NCBI RefSeq assembly: GCF_016756745.1
Contig: NZ_JAESIH010000047.1
Coordinates: 1-64,000 of the forward strand
Source: Aminivibrio sp.
GTDB taxonomy: Bacteria; Synergistota; Synergistia; Synergistales; Aminobacteriaceae
DNA: 64,000 bases
Direction: 5' to 3'
Shown: one piece after another, positions 15,628-23,958 of the stretch
Position numbering within the stretch: position 1 is the stretch's first letter
Layout of the letters: every line of letters starts with the position of its first letter
The notes under the pieces: model-generated
Told to the model about the DNA's origin: nothing
The model's database searches: none
Seen by the model: the letters and a program-made list of their open reading frames with translations, nothing else
Position numbers and translations under genes: made by a program

Positions 15628-17286
15628 CTAGCCGAAAACAGCTCCCCTGGAACCCGAGGTGACAACGCTCCGGTACCTTTCGAGGAACAGGCTGTCGGTA
15701 ACGGTTTCCGCTGGTTTCCAGGCGGCCCGTCTCTTCTCAAGCTCTTCGTCGGACACCGCGAGATGCAGTGTCCGTGCGGGGATATCGATTTCGATGGTAT
15801 CGCCTTCCTGCACGAGGGCGATGTTTCCGCCGGCGGCCGCTTCCGGGGATACATGGCCTATTGATGCGCCCCTCGACGCCCCTGAAAAGCGCCCGTCGGT
15901 GATGAGCGCCACTGTCTTGTCCATTCCCATTCCCGCCAGGGATGCGGTGGGGCCGAGCATTTCCCGCATCCCGGGGCCGCCCTTGGGTCCCTCGTACCGG
16001 ATGACCACCACGTCGCCGTCGTTGATCTTCCGTGCAAGAATGGCCTCGCTTGCAGCCTCCTCGCCGTCGAATACCCTGGCAGGTCCGGAGTGCTTCAGCA
16101 TGGAGGGATCCACTGCGGACTGCTTCACCACGCTGCCTTCGGGTGCGAGGTTGCCCTTCAGGATGGCCAGCCCTCCCTGAGCATGGTAGGGATTCTCGAG
16201 GGGACGGATGATGTTTTCGTCAGCGACCTTGACGCCTGCCAGGTTTTCCGACACGGAACGCCCCGTCACTGTGAGAGGGGAACCGTCGATGAGTCCGCCC
16301 TCGAGGAGACGGGCCATAACCGCCTGAACTCCACCGGCCGCGTAAAGGTCCTGTATGTGGTGGTTCCCTCCCGGGCTCATGCTGCAGATATGAGGAGTTT
16401 TCCTGCTCGCCTCCTCGAAATAGTCGAGGGTGAGGGAGATTCCCGCCGCATGGGCGAGGGCAGGAAGGTGAAGGGCCGTGTTGGTGGAACCGCCGAGGGC
16501 CATGTCCACGGCAACAGCGTTTTTGAAAGCCTTTTCGGTGAGAATGTCTCTCGGCCGGATGTTCTTCTCCACCAGCATCATGATGTGCCGTCCCGCTTCC
16601 TTGGCGAGGCGATCCCTGGCAGAGTAAACCGCCGGGATGGTCCCGTTGCCGGGAAGAGCAAACCCGAGGGCTTCGATCATGCAGTTCATGGTGTTGGCGG
16701 TGAACATCCCCGCACAGGAACCGCAGGTCGGACAGGTGGTGTCTTCGATTGCCCGGAGCTCGTCGTCGGTCATCAGGCCGGCGACTCTTTTGCCCACCGC
16801 CTCGAAGATGTTGCTGAGGTCTACATCACGTCCGCCGCTGACTCCGGCGAGCATGGGACCGCCGCTGATCATGACGGCGGGGATGTTAAGGGAAAGGGCT
16901 GCCATGGCCATTCCCGGAATGATCTTGTCGCAGTTTGTGACCAGGACGAGGGCATCAAGGGCGTGAGCCCTGACCATGACCTCGATGGAATCCATGATGA
17001 GCTCCCTGCTCGGAAGGGAAAACTTCATCCCCTCATGGTTCATGGCGATGCCGTCACAGACACCGATAACGGGAAACTCGAGAGGGAAGCCCCCGAAGGC
17101 GTAGACAGCAGCCTTCACGCCCTCGGTGATCCTGTTCAGGTGAACGTGGCCGGGGATGATGGCGTTGTAAGGATTGACCACACCGATCCAGGGACGGCTG
17201 ATTTCCCAGTCGGTATATCCTGAAGCCTTGAGCAGAGACCGGTGAGGGGCCCTTTCCGGACCCGTTTTTGCCTTGTCGCTCCGCAT
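15628..17286 (-). CDS. ilvD: Dihydroxy-acid dehydratase (IlvD/Edd family)
   Basis: This 552-residue Fe-S dehydratase has ligand cysteines in VTNCDK (about 118), [12 protein letters not shown] (about 185-196) and [11 protein letters not shown]. The substrate loop [11 protein letters not shown] and the metal-binding GRFSGASRG are intact. The length suits DHAD of branched-chain amino acid synthesis, which forms 2-oxoisovalerate. The gene follows dctM by 37 nt on the same strand with its own GGAGGTAA site, so it is probably part of a TRAP operon. That context also allows a sugar-acid dehydratase role, since that enzyme belongs to the same family. Confidence 0.88.
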   Translation of the reverse strand: MRSDKAKTGPERAPHRSLLKASGYTDWEISRPWIGVVNPYNAIIPGHVHLNRITEGVKAAVYAFGGFPLEFPVIGVCDGIAMNHEGMKFSLPSRELIMDSIEVMVRAHALDALVLVTNCDKIIPGMAMAALSLNIPAVMISGGPMLAGVSGGRDVDLSNIFEAVGKRVAGLMTDDELRAIEDTTCPTCGSCAGMFTANTMNCMIEALGFALPGNGTIPAVYSARDRLAKEAGRHIMMLVEKNIRPRDILTEKAFKNAVAVDMALGGSTNTALHLPALAHAAGISLTLDYFEEASRKTPHICSMSPGGNHHIQDLYAAGGVQAVMARLLEGGLIDGSPLTVTGRSVSENLAGVKVADENIIRPLENPYHAQGGLAILKGNLAPEGSVVKQSAVDPSMLKHSGPARVFDGEEAASEAILARKINDGDVVVIRYEGPKGGPGMREMLGPTASLAGMGMDKTVALITDGRFSGASRGASIGHVSPEAAAGGNIALVQEGDTIEIDIPARTLHLAVSDEELEKRRAAWKPAETVTDSLFLERYRSVVTSGSRGAVFG

Positions 17287-17323
17287 GATGCATTACCTCC
17301 TGCTGTTTATGTAATGGCCTTTC

Positions 17324-18613
17324 TCAGATTCCGGCCGGTCCCCAGACGAGCAGCGGCAGGGACAGGATGATGGACGGAACATAGGTCACCAGGATCAGGA
17401 CGCCTATAAGCACCGCCACCATGGGAACAATGGGTTTGCTGATCTGCTCGATGGGCAGGCCGGTGATGGCACTGGCTACGTAAATGTCGATGGCCACGGG
17501 CGGAGTGGCCATGCCGATGGCAAGTCCGATGGAGATGAGGACGCCGAAATGGACGAGGTTGCCGCCCACATGGATGACCGTGGGAAGAAAAATGGGGGTC
17601 AGGATGATGAGCGCCGAGGCGGTCTCCATGAACATACCCGCCAGGAGAATGATCACCGTGATCATGAGGTAGATGAGAACTGTATTCCCTCCGGCAAAGC
17701 CGAGGAGAAATCGTGCCACGGCCTCGGGTATCTCGTAGAAGGCCAGCCCCCAGCCGAAGAGTTTTGACGTGGCGATGATGAACATGATGAGAGCCGACGT
17801 AACGCCTGCGCCCACGACAAGCCTGTAGAATTTTTTGAAGTCCATGGACTTGTAGACGAAGAAAGCCACGAACAGTGAATAGTCCACGGCGACCGCTGCC
17901 GCTTCCGAGGGCGTGAAAAAGCCCGAGAAGATGCCCCCGAGAATGATCACGGGAGTCATGAGTCCCCAGGAAGCTTCGGCGAAAAGTTTCCATTTCTGTC
18001 TGCCCGTGGTTACTTCAGCCGCCGGGTAGCCCCGTTTTCTGGCGATGTACATGGAGTACGCGATAAGGCCGAGCCCCATCAGAAATCCGGGAACGAAGCC
18101 CGCCATGAAGAGCTTGGCCACCGATATTCCCGCGATGACGGCATAAAGCACCATGGGAACACTCGGGGGAATGACCACGCCGATGGTTCCGGACGCGGCA
18201 ATCAGCGCCGCAGAAAAGTCCACGTCATACCCCTTTTTCTTGAGCTGGGGAAGAAGGGCGGATCCCACGGCTGCGGTAGTGGCTGCCCCGGATCCGGAGA
18301 TGGCGGCGATAAACATGGATGCCACCGTGGAGACAATGGAGAGCCCTCCCCGGAACCGGCCGAGCGTGGCTTCGGCGAAAGCGACGATCCGTTCGGAAAT
18401 GCCCCCCCTGGCCAGAATATCCCCGGCAAGCACGAAAAAGGGGACGGCCACCAGGGCGAAGGATTCATTTCCGGAGAACATGGTCTGGGGGATCATGGCC
18501 AGGGGGAATCCGCTCAGGAGGACGACGAGAAGCCCTGCGGCCCCGATGGCGAGCCCCACCGGAACGCCCAGTACCATGAAGAGGATGAAGCTGCCTGCAA
18601 GAACGAGTCCCAT
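17324..18613 (-). CDS. dctM: TRAP transporter large permease DctM
   Basis: This 429-residue inner-membrane protein has about 12 hydrophobic segments. Family blocks include LGVPVGLAIGAAG, AVPFFVLAGDIL, SGSGAATTAAVGS, GVVIPPSVPMVLY and PSEAAAVAVDY. It is the Na+-coupled translocation subunit. The start at 18613 has GGGGAGGCGC upstream and lies 2 nt after the dctQ stop; the frame upstream belongs to dctQ's strand region and is not used. Substrate is probably a C4- or larger carboxylate. Confidence 0.93.
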   Translation of the reverse strand: MGLVLAGSFILFMVLGVPVGLAIGAAGLLVVLLSGFPLAMIPQTMFSGNESFALVAVPFFVLAGDILARGGISERIVAFAEATLGRFRGGLSIVSTVASMFIAAISGSGAATTAAVGSALLPQLKKKGYDVDFSAALIAASGTIGVVIPPSVPMVLYAVIAGISVAKLFMAGFVPGFLMGLGLIAYSMYIARKRGYPAAEVTTGRQKWKLFAEASWGLMTPVIILGGIFSGFFTPSEAAAVAVDYSLFVAFFVYKSMDFKKFYRLVVGAGVTSALIMFIIATSKLFGWGLAFYEIPEAVARFLLGFAGGNTVLIYLMITVIILLAGMFMETASALIILTPIFLPTVIHVGGNLVHFGVLISIGLAIGMATPPVAIDIYVASAITGLPIEQISKPIVPMVAVLIGVLILVTYVPSIILSLPLLVWGPAGI

Positions 18614-18615
18614 GG

Positions 18616-19125
18616 TCAGCGCCTCCCCAGGATGCCGCCGAAGCCGGCGACGAGATGTAGCAGAATGATGCCCCCTATCACGGGGTACATGAGATAAATC
18701 CATGTCATGGAAATTCCCATGGCCGGTGTAGTCTGCATGGCCTCGCTCTTCATGAGCTCGGCTCCGTAGAAGGCCACCACGGCAAAGAAAAACACGCTCA
18801 CGCACTGGACGAACATTGAAACGGCTTTCCTTGGCCCTTCCGGGAGTTTGTTGACCAGAAAAGTGACGGCGATGTGGGACCCTTTTTTGAAACCCACGGC
18901 CGCGCCGAGAAGGGACGAGGCAACGAGAAGATAAGTAGTGAGCTCTTCGGACCAGATGAGGGCGTCGAAAAAGATACGGCAGACTATCTGGAGGGTTGTT
19001 ACGCCAACCATGGCGAGAATCATTCCGAAGAGGACGACCTCGCTGACCGTATTCACTGCGTCGCTTAATCGGAGAAGAGGCGAGCGCTTCGTCTCGCCTC
19101 CTGCATCGCTGCTATTCCGTTCCAT
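18616..19125 (-). CDS. dctQ: TRAP transporter small permease DctQ
   Basis: This 169-residue protein has four transmembrane helices. The family motif IWSEELTTYLLVASSLLGAAVGFKKGSHIAV covers helix 2 and the conserved polar loop. It pairs with DctM to form the membrane complex that accepts substrate from DctP. It lies 12 nt downstream of dctP and 2 nt before dctM. Confidence 0.92.
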   Translation of the reverse strand: MERNSSDAGGETKRSPLLRLSDAVNTVSEVVLFGMILAMVGVTTLQIVCRIFFDALIWSEELTTYLLVASSLLGAAVGFKKGSHIAVTFLVNKLPEGPRKAVSMFVQCVSVFFFAVVAFYGAELMKSEAMQTTPAMGISMTWIYLMYPVIGGIILLHLVAGFGGILGRR

Positions 19126-19137
19126 TCCTGCCGGCGC

Positions 19138-20109
19138 CTATTTCACGGCTAGGACGGCCTCGACAAGTTCTTTGCCGAACTGCTCTCCGTATTTTTCGTA
19201 TACGGGCTTGACAGCCTCCCTGAACAGGGAGAGATCGGGCTCGGTAACTTCCATTCCCTTGTCCTTGAGGAACTGAAGCCATTCGGCTTCCTTTTCGTTG
19301 TCGTAGGCCCTGTTATGTTCAGCGGCGGTCTGGGCTGACTCCTGGACGAGCTTCTGGTGCTCCGGGGAAAGTTTGTTCCAGGTGCGCATGCTCATCATGA
19401 TCACGCTGGGGGCGTATGCATGCCGCGTCAGGGCAAGGTACTTTTGGGACTCGAAGAGGTTGAAGGACACGATGACGTTCAGGGGGTTTTCCTGTCCGTC
19501 GATGGTCCCCTGCTGGAGGGCGGTGAGGGCCTCGGTCCAGGCCATGGGAACGGCGTTCGCTCCGAGGGCCTTGAAGGAGTCCACGTACACGGGGTTCTGC
19601 ATAAGCCTGATCTTCAGGCCCTTCATATCTTCAGGAACGTTGACCGGTTTCTTGCTGTTGGTGAGGTTTCGGAACCCCCTCTCTCCGTAGGCAAGGCCCT
19701 TCCACCCGAGAGCTTCCATATCGGCAAGCATTCCCCTGCCGATGTCCCCGTCCAGAACTTTGTACGCCTGCTCTGGGGTGGAGAAAAGGAAGGGAAGGTC
19801 GAACACGCCGAACTTGGGCATGAAGTTGATGATGGGACCGCCGGTGATAATGGCGGAGTCCACCACGCCCATGCGCATGCTCTCGAGAAGGTTCCTCTCG
19901 TCGCCGAGCTTCGCGTTGGGGTAAATGGTGACCGTCAGTTCACCCTTGCTCCCGGCCTCCACGAGTTCCTTGAATTTGAGGGCGCATACGTGGAAAGCGT
20001 CGTTTTCGTTCACCACGTGGGCCAGCTTGATGTCGGCGGCCGGCGCGGACGATGCCGCTAGAACCAGGAAAAGAAAAACGACCGATAAAACCGCTGCGAT
20101 TTTCTTCAT
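19138..20109 (-). CDS. dctP: TRAP transporter substrate-binding protein DctP
   Basis: This 323-residue periplasmic protein has a signal peptide (MKKIAAVLSVVFLFLVLAASSAPAA). The mature part includes FDLPFLF, YGERGFRNLTNSKKPV and GLKIRLMQNPVYVDSFKALGANAVPM, whose Arg normally binds the substrate carboxylate. The ATG at 20109 has GGGAGG upstream; earlier codons run through the promoter. It heads the operon dctP-dctQ-dctM-ilvD. The ligand is not predictable beyond an organic acid. Confidence 0.93.
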   Translation of the reverse strand: MKKIAAVLSVVFLFLVLAASSAPAADIKLAHVVNENDAFHVCALKFKELVEAGSKGELTVTIYPNAKLGDERNLLESMRMGVVDSAIITGGPIINFMPKFGVFDLPFLFSTPEQAYKVLDGDIGRGMLADMEALGWKGLAYGERGFRNLTNSKKPVNVPEDMKGLKIRLMQNPVYVDSFKALGANAVPMAWTEALTALQQGTIDGQENPLNVIVSFNLFESQKYLALTRHAYAPSVIMMSMRTWNKLSPEHQKLVQESAQTAAEHNRAYDNEKEAEWLQFLKDKGMEVTEPDLSLFREAVKPVYEKYGEQFGKELVEAVLAVK

Positions 20110-20170
20110 ACTGCTTTCCTCCCATTCCTGATGCAGAATATATGAAACCAACGTCCCATTGTGATAAAGC

Positions 20171-20198
20171 ATTATAGACAATGGGATGATATTTGCAA
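20171..20198 (-). promoter_or_regulatory. Promoter of the dctP-dctQ-dctM-ilvD operon
   Basis: On the minus strand TTGCAA (20193-20198) and TATAAT (20171-20176) are 16 nt apart. The -35 is 14 nt from the end of repeat copy D. Confidence 0.6.
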
Positions 20199-20212
20199 GT
20201 ATTTCCCCCTAA

Positions 20213-20576
20213 CCTAAATCCGCTAATTTTTCAGGCAGAGGGAATGTCGCCGGGCACAGCGCCCGGGCCGAGAAACCGACACGGATGTCGGTTTCAGGTG
20301 CAGTTGTCAAGGACGACAATCTGCACCCCCCGCCCAAGCGTTCCCCGGTGACACTCCCCAGGGGCGAAGAGATCTCGCTCCGCGCTCTTTGCGGAGAGGC
20401 CCCTGGGGGAGGGCGCCTGAGGTGAGAAAAACCGACACGGATGTCGGTTTCACAGGCAGGCAGCCGGCGAACGCAGGGAGCCGCGGGACTCGCTTGGGCA
20501 GTTGTCAAAGGCGACAATCTGCACCCCCCGCCCAAGCGAGTCCCGGCGACGCTCCCCGCCGGGGTGCGGATTTAGG
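20213..20576 (+). mobile_element. Palindromic MITE-like element, copy D (364 bp, composite)
   Basis: This is the largest copy, with perfect ends CCTAAATCCGC (20213-20223) and GCGGATTTAGG (20566-20576). A block containing GAAACCGACA-CGGA-TGTCGGTTTC and then GCAGTTGTC...GACAATCTGC occurs twice (near 20274-20340 and 20430-20535), so it is an internal duplication or fusion of two copies. Between them is the CTCCGC-GCTCTTT-GCGGAG hairpin nested in GGGGC/GCCCC arms. Flanks CCTAA and GCACC do not match. It lies between divergent dctP and the cupin gene. It is non-coding. Confidence 0.8.
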
Positions 20577-20687
20577 GCACCTCCGCCTTTCTGGACAGGG
20601 ACACCCCCCCATGGTACCATCTTGTGTGTTTCCTTCCCCTTCAGGGAGAAGGGAAGAAATTCATTTTACCCAGGGAGCGTGAACCTC

Positions 20688-21065
20688 ATGACATGTTCCA
20701 AATGCAACGCCGGAAGGCTGAGAGATATCCCCAAGGCTGACGACGCGGTCCAGCCGGCGGGAATCGAGCGGCGGATCGTCTTCGCGCCGGGAAAATTCTG
20801 GGACGATTACGTTGCCCGATTTTTTACCGTGGAAAAGGGAGCCCAGACCCCCTTCCACGCTCATGACTGGCCCCATTATGTCCTTATCATGGGCGGCTCC
20901 TGCGAAGCGAAAATAGACGGGACAGTTTACCAGCTCGAAGGCGGATGCTGGGCCCATGTCCCGCCCGGCGCGGATCATAATTTCACCAATACGGGCGAGG
21001 GCCCCCTTGAATTCGTCTGTATCGTCCCACCGAAGGGAGATCCCGCCGGCAGCTCGAAGGCCTGA
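20688..21065 (+). CDS. Small cupin-domain protein
   Basis: This 125-residue protein has a short Cys-containing N-terminus (MTCSKC) and one cupin barrel. The metal-site motif is HAHDWPHYVLIMGGSCE (about 59-75), followed by GGCWAHVPPGADHNFTNTGEGPL (about 85-107), which supplies the third His. The ATG at 20688 has AGGGAG upstream. The frame stays open back into repeat copy D, but no ribosome site supports a longer protein. The function is unknown; single cupins are often sensors, isomerases or dioxygenases. Confidence 0.75.
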   Translation: MTCSKCNAGRLRDIPKADDAVQPAGIERRIVFAPGKFWDDYVARFFTVEKGAQTPFHAHDWPHYVLIMGGSCEAKIDGTVYQLEGGCWAHVPPGADHNFTNTGEGPLEFVCIVPPKGDPAGSSKA

Positions 21066-21081
21066 TTGGCGGCAGGGAGGC

Positions 21082-21546
21082 TCAGCCTATGGGAAACTTC
21101 ATCAGGGGCGGAAGCCACGGATAGACGGAGGCAAGAAAATAGGGGTTCAGGGCGAATATGACGAAAAACCCCATGGCCATGGCGGAATGAAAAACAGAAA
21201 GAAGCCCGCGGTAGGGTTCCCGTTTCGCCACGATCCCCAGGATTCCTTCGCAGATGATGAATGCGGAAATATAATACAGCCAGCCGTTCGTGCCGGGCTC
21301 AAGAAGGAAGACCATGGTTCGGAGTACGCAGTAAGCGGACCAGATGCCGAGCACATAGGCCTGGGCGACGGTCAGGACGATTTTCACCAGAAAGGCAAGA
21401 ACCCGGTGAAAGATCTGCCCGCTTTCTTCCAGGGATTCGAGGGTGGTGAAAACGGAGCCTATGAGCGGGACTACGTACCGCACGTATCCTCCGGAGAGGA
21501 TCCATCCCCAGAGAAGAAGGAAAAAAGCGTAGTTTAAATAGTGCAC
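21082..21546 (-). CDS. Unknown integral membrane protein
   Basis: This 154-residue protein is strongly hydrophobic, with about four transmembrane segments (LNYAFFLLLWGWILSG; VLAFLVKIVLTVAQAYVLGIW; WLYYISAFIICEGILGIV; SAMAMGFFVIFAL). I do not recognise the family. It starts at GTG, with GGCGGGG upstream. A minus-strand TATAAT (21586-21591) is in contact with the end of repeat copy E. It converges on the cupin gene, 16 bp apart. Confidence 0.65.
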   Translation of the reverse strand: MHYLNYAFFLLLWGWILSGGYVRYVVPLIGSVFTTLESLEESGQIFHRVLAFLVKIVLTVAQAYVLGIWSAYCVLRTMVFLLEPGTNGWLYYISAFIICEGILGIVAKREPYRGLLSVFHSAMAMGFFVIFALNPYFLASVYPWLPPLMKFPIG

Positions 21547-21593
21547 ATGAACCCCGCCTTCCCATAGATAAAATAGACGTTCCTGATTATACC

Positions 21594-21850
21594 CCTAAAT
21601 CCGCAGGCAGCGGGGAGTGTCACCGGGGAACGCTTGGGCGGGGGGTGCAGATTGTCGTCCTTGACAACTGCCCAGGCGAGTCCCGCGGCTCCCTGCGTTC
21701 GCCGGTTGCCTGCCTGTGAAACCGACATCCGTGTCGGTTTCTCTCACCTCAGGCGCCCTCCCCAGGGGATAATCTCTTCGCCCCTGGGGAGGGCGAATTC
21801 ACCTTATGCCCGGCGACATTCCCTCTGCCTGAAAAATTAGCGGATTTAGG
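21594..21850 (-). mobile_element. Palindromic MITE-like element, copy E (257 bp)
   Basis: Ends CCTAAATCCGC (21594-21604) and GCGGATTTAGG (21840-21850) are perfect. The 5-bp sequence ATACC lies on both sides (21589-21593 and 21851-21855), a clean target-site duplication. The TTTTTCAGGCAGAGGGA module is at the right end, so it is reversed relative to copies A, C and D. Inside are GAAACCGACA/TGTCGGTTTC and an arm pair CCCCTGGGGAGGGC / GCCCTCCCCAGGGG around a short loop. It sits between divergent genes. Confidence 0.87.
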
Positions 21851-21883
21851 ATACCCTCTTTTTTTTTCGGGGGCACTCCGGTG

Positions 21884-21892
21884 TGATATAAT
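21884..21892 (+). promoter_or_regulatory. Extended -10 promoter of the YjfB-like gene
   Basis: TGATATAAT contains a perfect -10 (21887-21892) with the upstream TG of extended -10 promoters. No good -35 is present. The position where a -35 would start is 13 nt from the end of copy E. Confidence 0.6.
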
Positions 21893-21923
21893 CATGGAAA
21901 AGAAAAGCGGGGGGGGAAACTGA

Positions 21924-22085
21924 ATGGAAGGTATTTCCGTTGCGTCCCGGGGTTCCGCGGCACAGGATGTTCAGCTTGCTGTTCAGTACTCTGTATTGAA
22001 GCAGGTGACTGACCTCCAGAAGGACATGCTCGCCCAGATGATGCAGAGCATGGGCGTAGGGCAGAACATCGACCTCCTTGCCTGA
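21924..22085 (+). CDS. Small YjfB-like putative motility protein (53 aa)
   Basis: The ATG at 21924 follows a GGGGGGG-AAAC ribosome site, and the frame ends at TGA 22083-22085. The peptide starts MEGISVASRGSAAQDVQLAV, continues with YSVLKQVTDLQKDMLAQMMQ and ends GQNIDLLA. This is the layout of the YjfB family: a short amphipathic helix pair and a hydrophobic C-terminal tail. YjfB proteins are annotated as putative motility proteins; the biochemical role is unknown. A clear promoter and a terminator bracket it, so it is a real monocistronic gene. The YvyF-like gene at 813 also suggests a flagellated cell. Confidence 0.8.
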   Translation: MEGISVASRGSAAQDVQLAVQYSVLKQVTDLQKDMLAQMMQSMGVGQNIDLLA

Positions 22086-22109
22086 GAAAGTTGATTCCGG
22101 TATGTATGA

Positions 22110-22146
22110 AGGAACAGGGGGAATTTCTTCCCCTGTTCCTTTTTTT
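22110..22146 (+). terminator. Intrinsic terminator after the YjfB-like gene
   Basis: AGGAACAGGGG (22110-22120) and CCCCTGTTCCT (22130-22140) form a perfect 11-bp stem followed by TTTTTT. It abuts the 3' end of gpt, which is convergent. Confidence 0.9.
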
Positions 22147-22630
22147 ACTGCTGTTCAGCTATTGGCTTGACGTAAGAGGTTTCGGCGTCCCACGGGAAGA
22201 GGATCCACGTGTCCTGGCTGACTTCGGTGATGAACGTGTCAACGAAGGGCCGCCCTTCCGGTTTGGCGTAGACGGCGGCGAAATGGGCCTTCGGCAACAT
22301 TTCCCGGACGACCCTGGCCGTTTTGCCCGTATCAACCAGGTCGTCGATGATGAGCCATTCCTCCCCGTCCCCCCGAATCTCCTTGAGAACGGATATTTCC
22401 CCCTGGTTCCGGATGGTGTAGCTTGACACACAGACCGTGTCCACCAGACGTATATCCAGTTCTCTGGCGATGATAGCGGCGGGGACAAGCCCTCCCCGGG
22501 CGATGCCTATGATTCTCTCCCATTTGGCCAACCCCACCAGCCTCCAGGCAAGAGCCTTGCAGTCCCTGTGGATCTGCTCCCATGAAATGGGGTATGTTTT
22601 GTGATACCGTTCGCTGGACACGCCGAACAT
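22145..22630 (-). CDS. gpt: Xanthine-guanine phosphoribosyltransferase
   Basis: This 161-residue purine salvage enzyme transfers ribose phosphate from PRPP to guanine, xanthine or hypoxanthine. The PRPP motif is [14 protein letters not shown] (about 92-105). [46 protein letters not shown] and [10 protein letters not shown] match E. coli Gpt nearly throughout. Seven extra N-terminal residues are plausible, since an ATG start is present. It is divergent from a nucleoside-type importer, which fits a purine scavenging locus. Confidence 0.93.
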   Translation of the reverse strand: MFGVSSERYHKTYPISWEQIHRDCKALAWRLVGLAKWERIIGIARGGLVPAAIIARELDIRLVDTVCVSSYTIRNQGEISVLKEIRGDGEEWLIIDDLVDTGKTARVVREMLPKAHFAAVYAKPEGRPFVDTFITEVSQDTWILFPWDAETSYVKPIAEQQ

Positions 22631-22722
22631 TCCTCCTCGCCGAAAAATCAGGAGCTATTATTGTAACATGACCGAAGGAGAAAAAAAGAAGAGGGGCACC
22701 CCCTAAATCTCCGCCGGCAATG

Positions 22723-22728
22723 TATAAT
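22723..22728 (+). promoter_or_regulatory. Candidate -10 for the BMP transporter operon
   Basis: TATAAT lies 44 bp upstream of the GTG at 22772, preceded by TG. No clear -35 is visible. Confidence 0.45.
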
Positions 22729-22771
22729 AACCTTGGGCAGTTGACCCACATTTAACAGGGAGGTAGAAAAC

Positions 22772-23857
22772 GTGAAGAGATTTTCTGTGCTTCTCGCTCT
22801 CGCGGTCGGTTTCGTTTTCTGCAGCGCGGCATTCGCCGCTTTTCCGCCGATCCCGGTGGAAAAGATCAATCCCGGATTTATTTACATAGGGCCCATAGGC
22901 GACGGCGGATACACCTTCATGCACGACAAGGGGAGGCTCTTCATGGAAGAGGCGTTCCCCGGGCTGAAATCCGTCTACGTGGAATCGGTCCCGGAAGGCC
23001 CCGATGCGTCCAGGGTCATGGAGACCCTCGTGAGGAACGGCTCGAAGGTGGTTTTCGCCAACTCCTTCGGCCACATGGATTTCGTCCTTGAAGTGGCAAA
23101 GAAGTACCCCGAGATCATTTTCATGCACTGCTCCGGCTACAAGGTTGCCGAAAACGTGGGGACCTACTTCGGAAGAATGTACCAGGCGCGGTACCTCTCC
23201 GGCCTCGTGGCGGGGAGCATGACGAAGAAGAATGTCATAGGCTACGTGGCGGCCTATCCCATCCCCGAAGTCATCCGGGGCATCAACGCCTTCACCCTCG
23301 GCGTACGGAAGGCCAACCCCAACGCGGAAGTCAGGGTTATCTGGATCTTCTCCTGGCTCGATCCCGGCAAGGAAAAGGAAGCCGCCAAGGCCCTCATTGA
23401 CGCAGGGGCGGACGTTCTCGGTATGCACGCCGACACGGGCGCCGCACCCCAGGCCGCAGAAGAGGCCGGTGTCTACGTGGTGGGCTACAACAACGACATG
23501 AGCAATTATGCCCCCACGAAGCATCTCACCGCCCCCATCTGGAACTGGGGCATCGTGTACAGGGACACCATCCGGCAGGTCGTTGACGGCACATGGAAAT
23601 CCGAGCAGATCTGGATCGGTCTCAAGGAAGGCATGGTCGACCTTGCCCCCTACGGCAAGGATGTGCCGGATTCCGTGAAGAAGCTCGTGGAAGACGAAAA
23701 GGCGAAAATCATAACCGGCGGGTGGGACGTGTTCCACGGCCCGGTGAAGGACCAGGGCGGAACGGTGAGGGTTCCCGGGGGAACCGCCATGACCGACGCC
23801 GAATTGCTCTCCATGAACTGGTTCGTCGAGGGTGTGAAGGGAGATATACCCAAATAG
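22772..23857 (+). CDS. BMP-family ABC transporter substrate-binding protein (PnrA-like)
   Basis: This 361-residue exported protein starts at GTG with GGGAGGTAG upstream. A signal peptide (MKRFSVLLALAVGFVFCSAAFAAF) is followed by IYIGPIGDGGYTFMHDKG, a variant of the BMP GxxxDxgfn start. GRMYQARYLSGLVAGSMTKKNVIGYVAAYPIPEVIRGINAFTLG is the family core. ADVLGMHADTGAAPQAAEEAGVYVVGYNND lines the ligand cleft. PnrA-type proteins bind purine nucleosides. A strong hairpin follows the gene, so it should be made in excess over the membrane parts. Confidence 0.9.
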   Translation: MKRFSVLLALAVGFVFCSAAFAAFPPIPVEKINPGFIYIGPIGDGGYTFMHDKGRLFMEEAFPGLKSVYVESVPEGPDASRVMETLVRNGSKVVFANSFGHMDFVLEVAKKYPEIIFMHCSGYKVAENVGTYFGRMYQARYLSGLVAGSMTKKNVIGYVAAYPIPEVIRGINAFTLGVRKANPNAEVRVIWIFSWLDPGKEKEAAKALIDAGADVLGMHADTGAAPQAAEEAGVYVVGYNNDMSNYAPTKHLTAPIWNWGIVYRDTIRQVVDGTWKSEQIWIGLKEGMVDLAPYGKDVPDSVKKLVEDEKAKIITGGWDVFHGPVKDQGGTVRVPGGTAMTDAELLSMNWFVEGVKGDIPK

Positions 23858-23895
23858 ACCGATCTTTTGTATCATAATGGTCGGGAGATTCTTGA

Positions 23896-23922
23896 GGGCG
23901 CGAATTTCCGCGCCCTTTTTTT
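23896..23922 (+). terminator. Terminator/attenuator between binding protein and ATPase genes
   Basis: GGGCGCG (23896-23902), loop AATTTC and CGCGCCC (23909-23915) precede seven T residues. The downstream transport genes have no evident separate promoter, so partial readthrough is likely. Confidence 0.85.
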
Positions 23923-23958
23923 CGCCCTCCGTCATTCAGAACACAAGGAGGAAATGGG

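Noticed and set aside
20208-20581. Target-site duplication around copy D
   Set aside because: The flanks CCTAA and GCACC do not match at any reasonable shift, so no duplication is claimed for this copy.
20502-20687. Extended N-terminus of the cupin gene into copy D
   Set aside because: The frame stays open through the repeat by chance. The ATG at 20688 with AGGGAG upstream gives the normal cupin length.
22700-22716. Possible tenth copy of the palindromic element (CCCCTAAATCTCCGCC)
   Set aside because: Only a partial, interrupted match to one terminus is present, with no partner arm or module. Probably chance.
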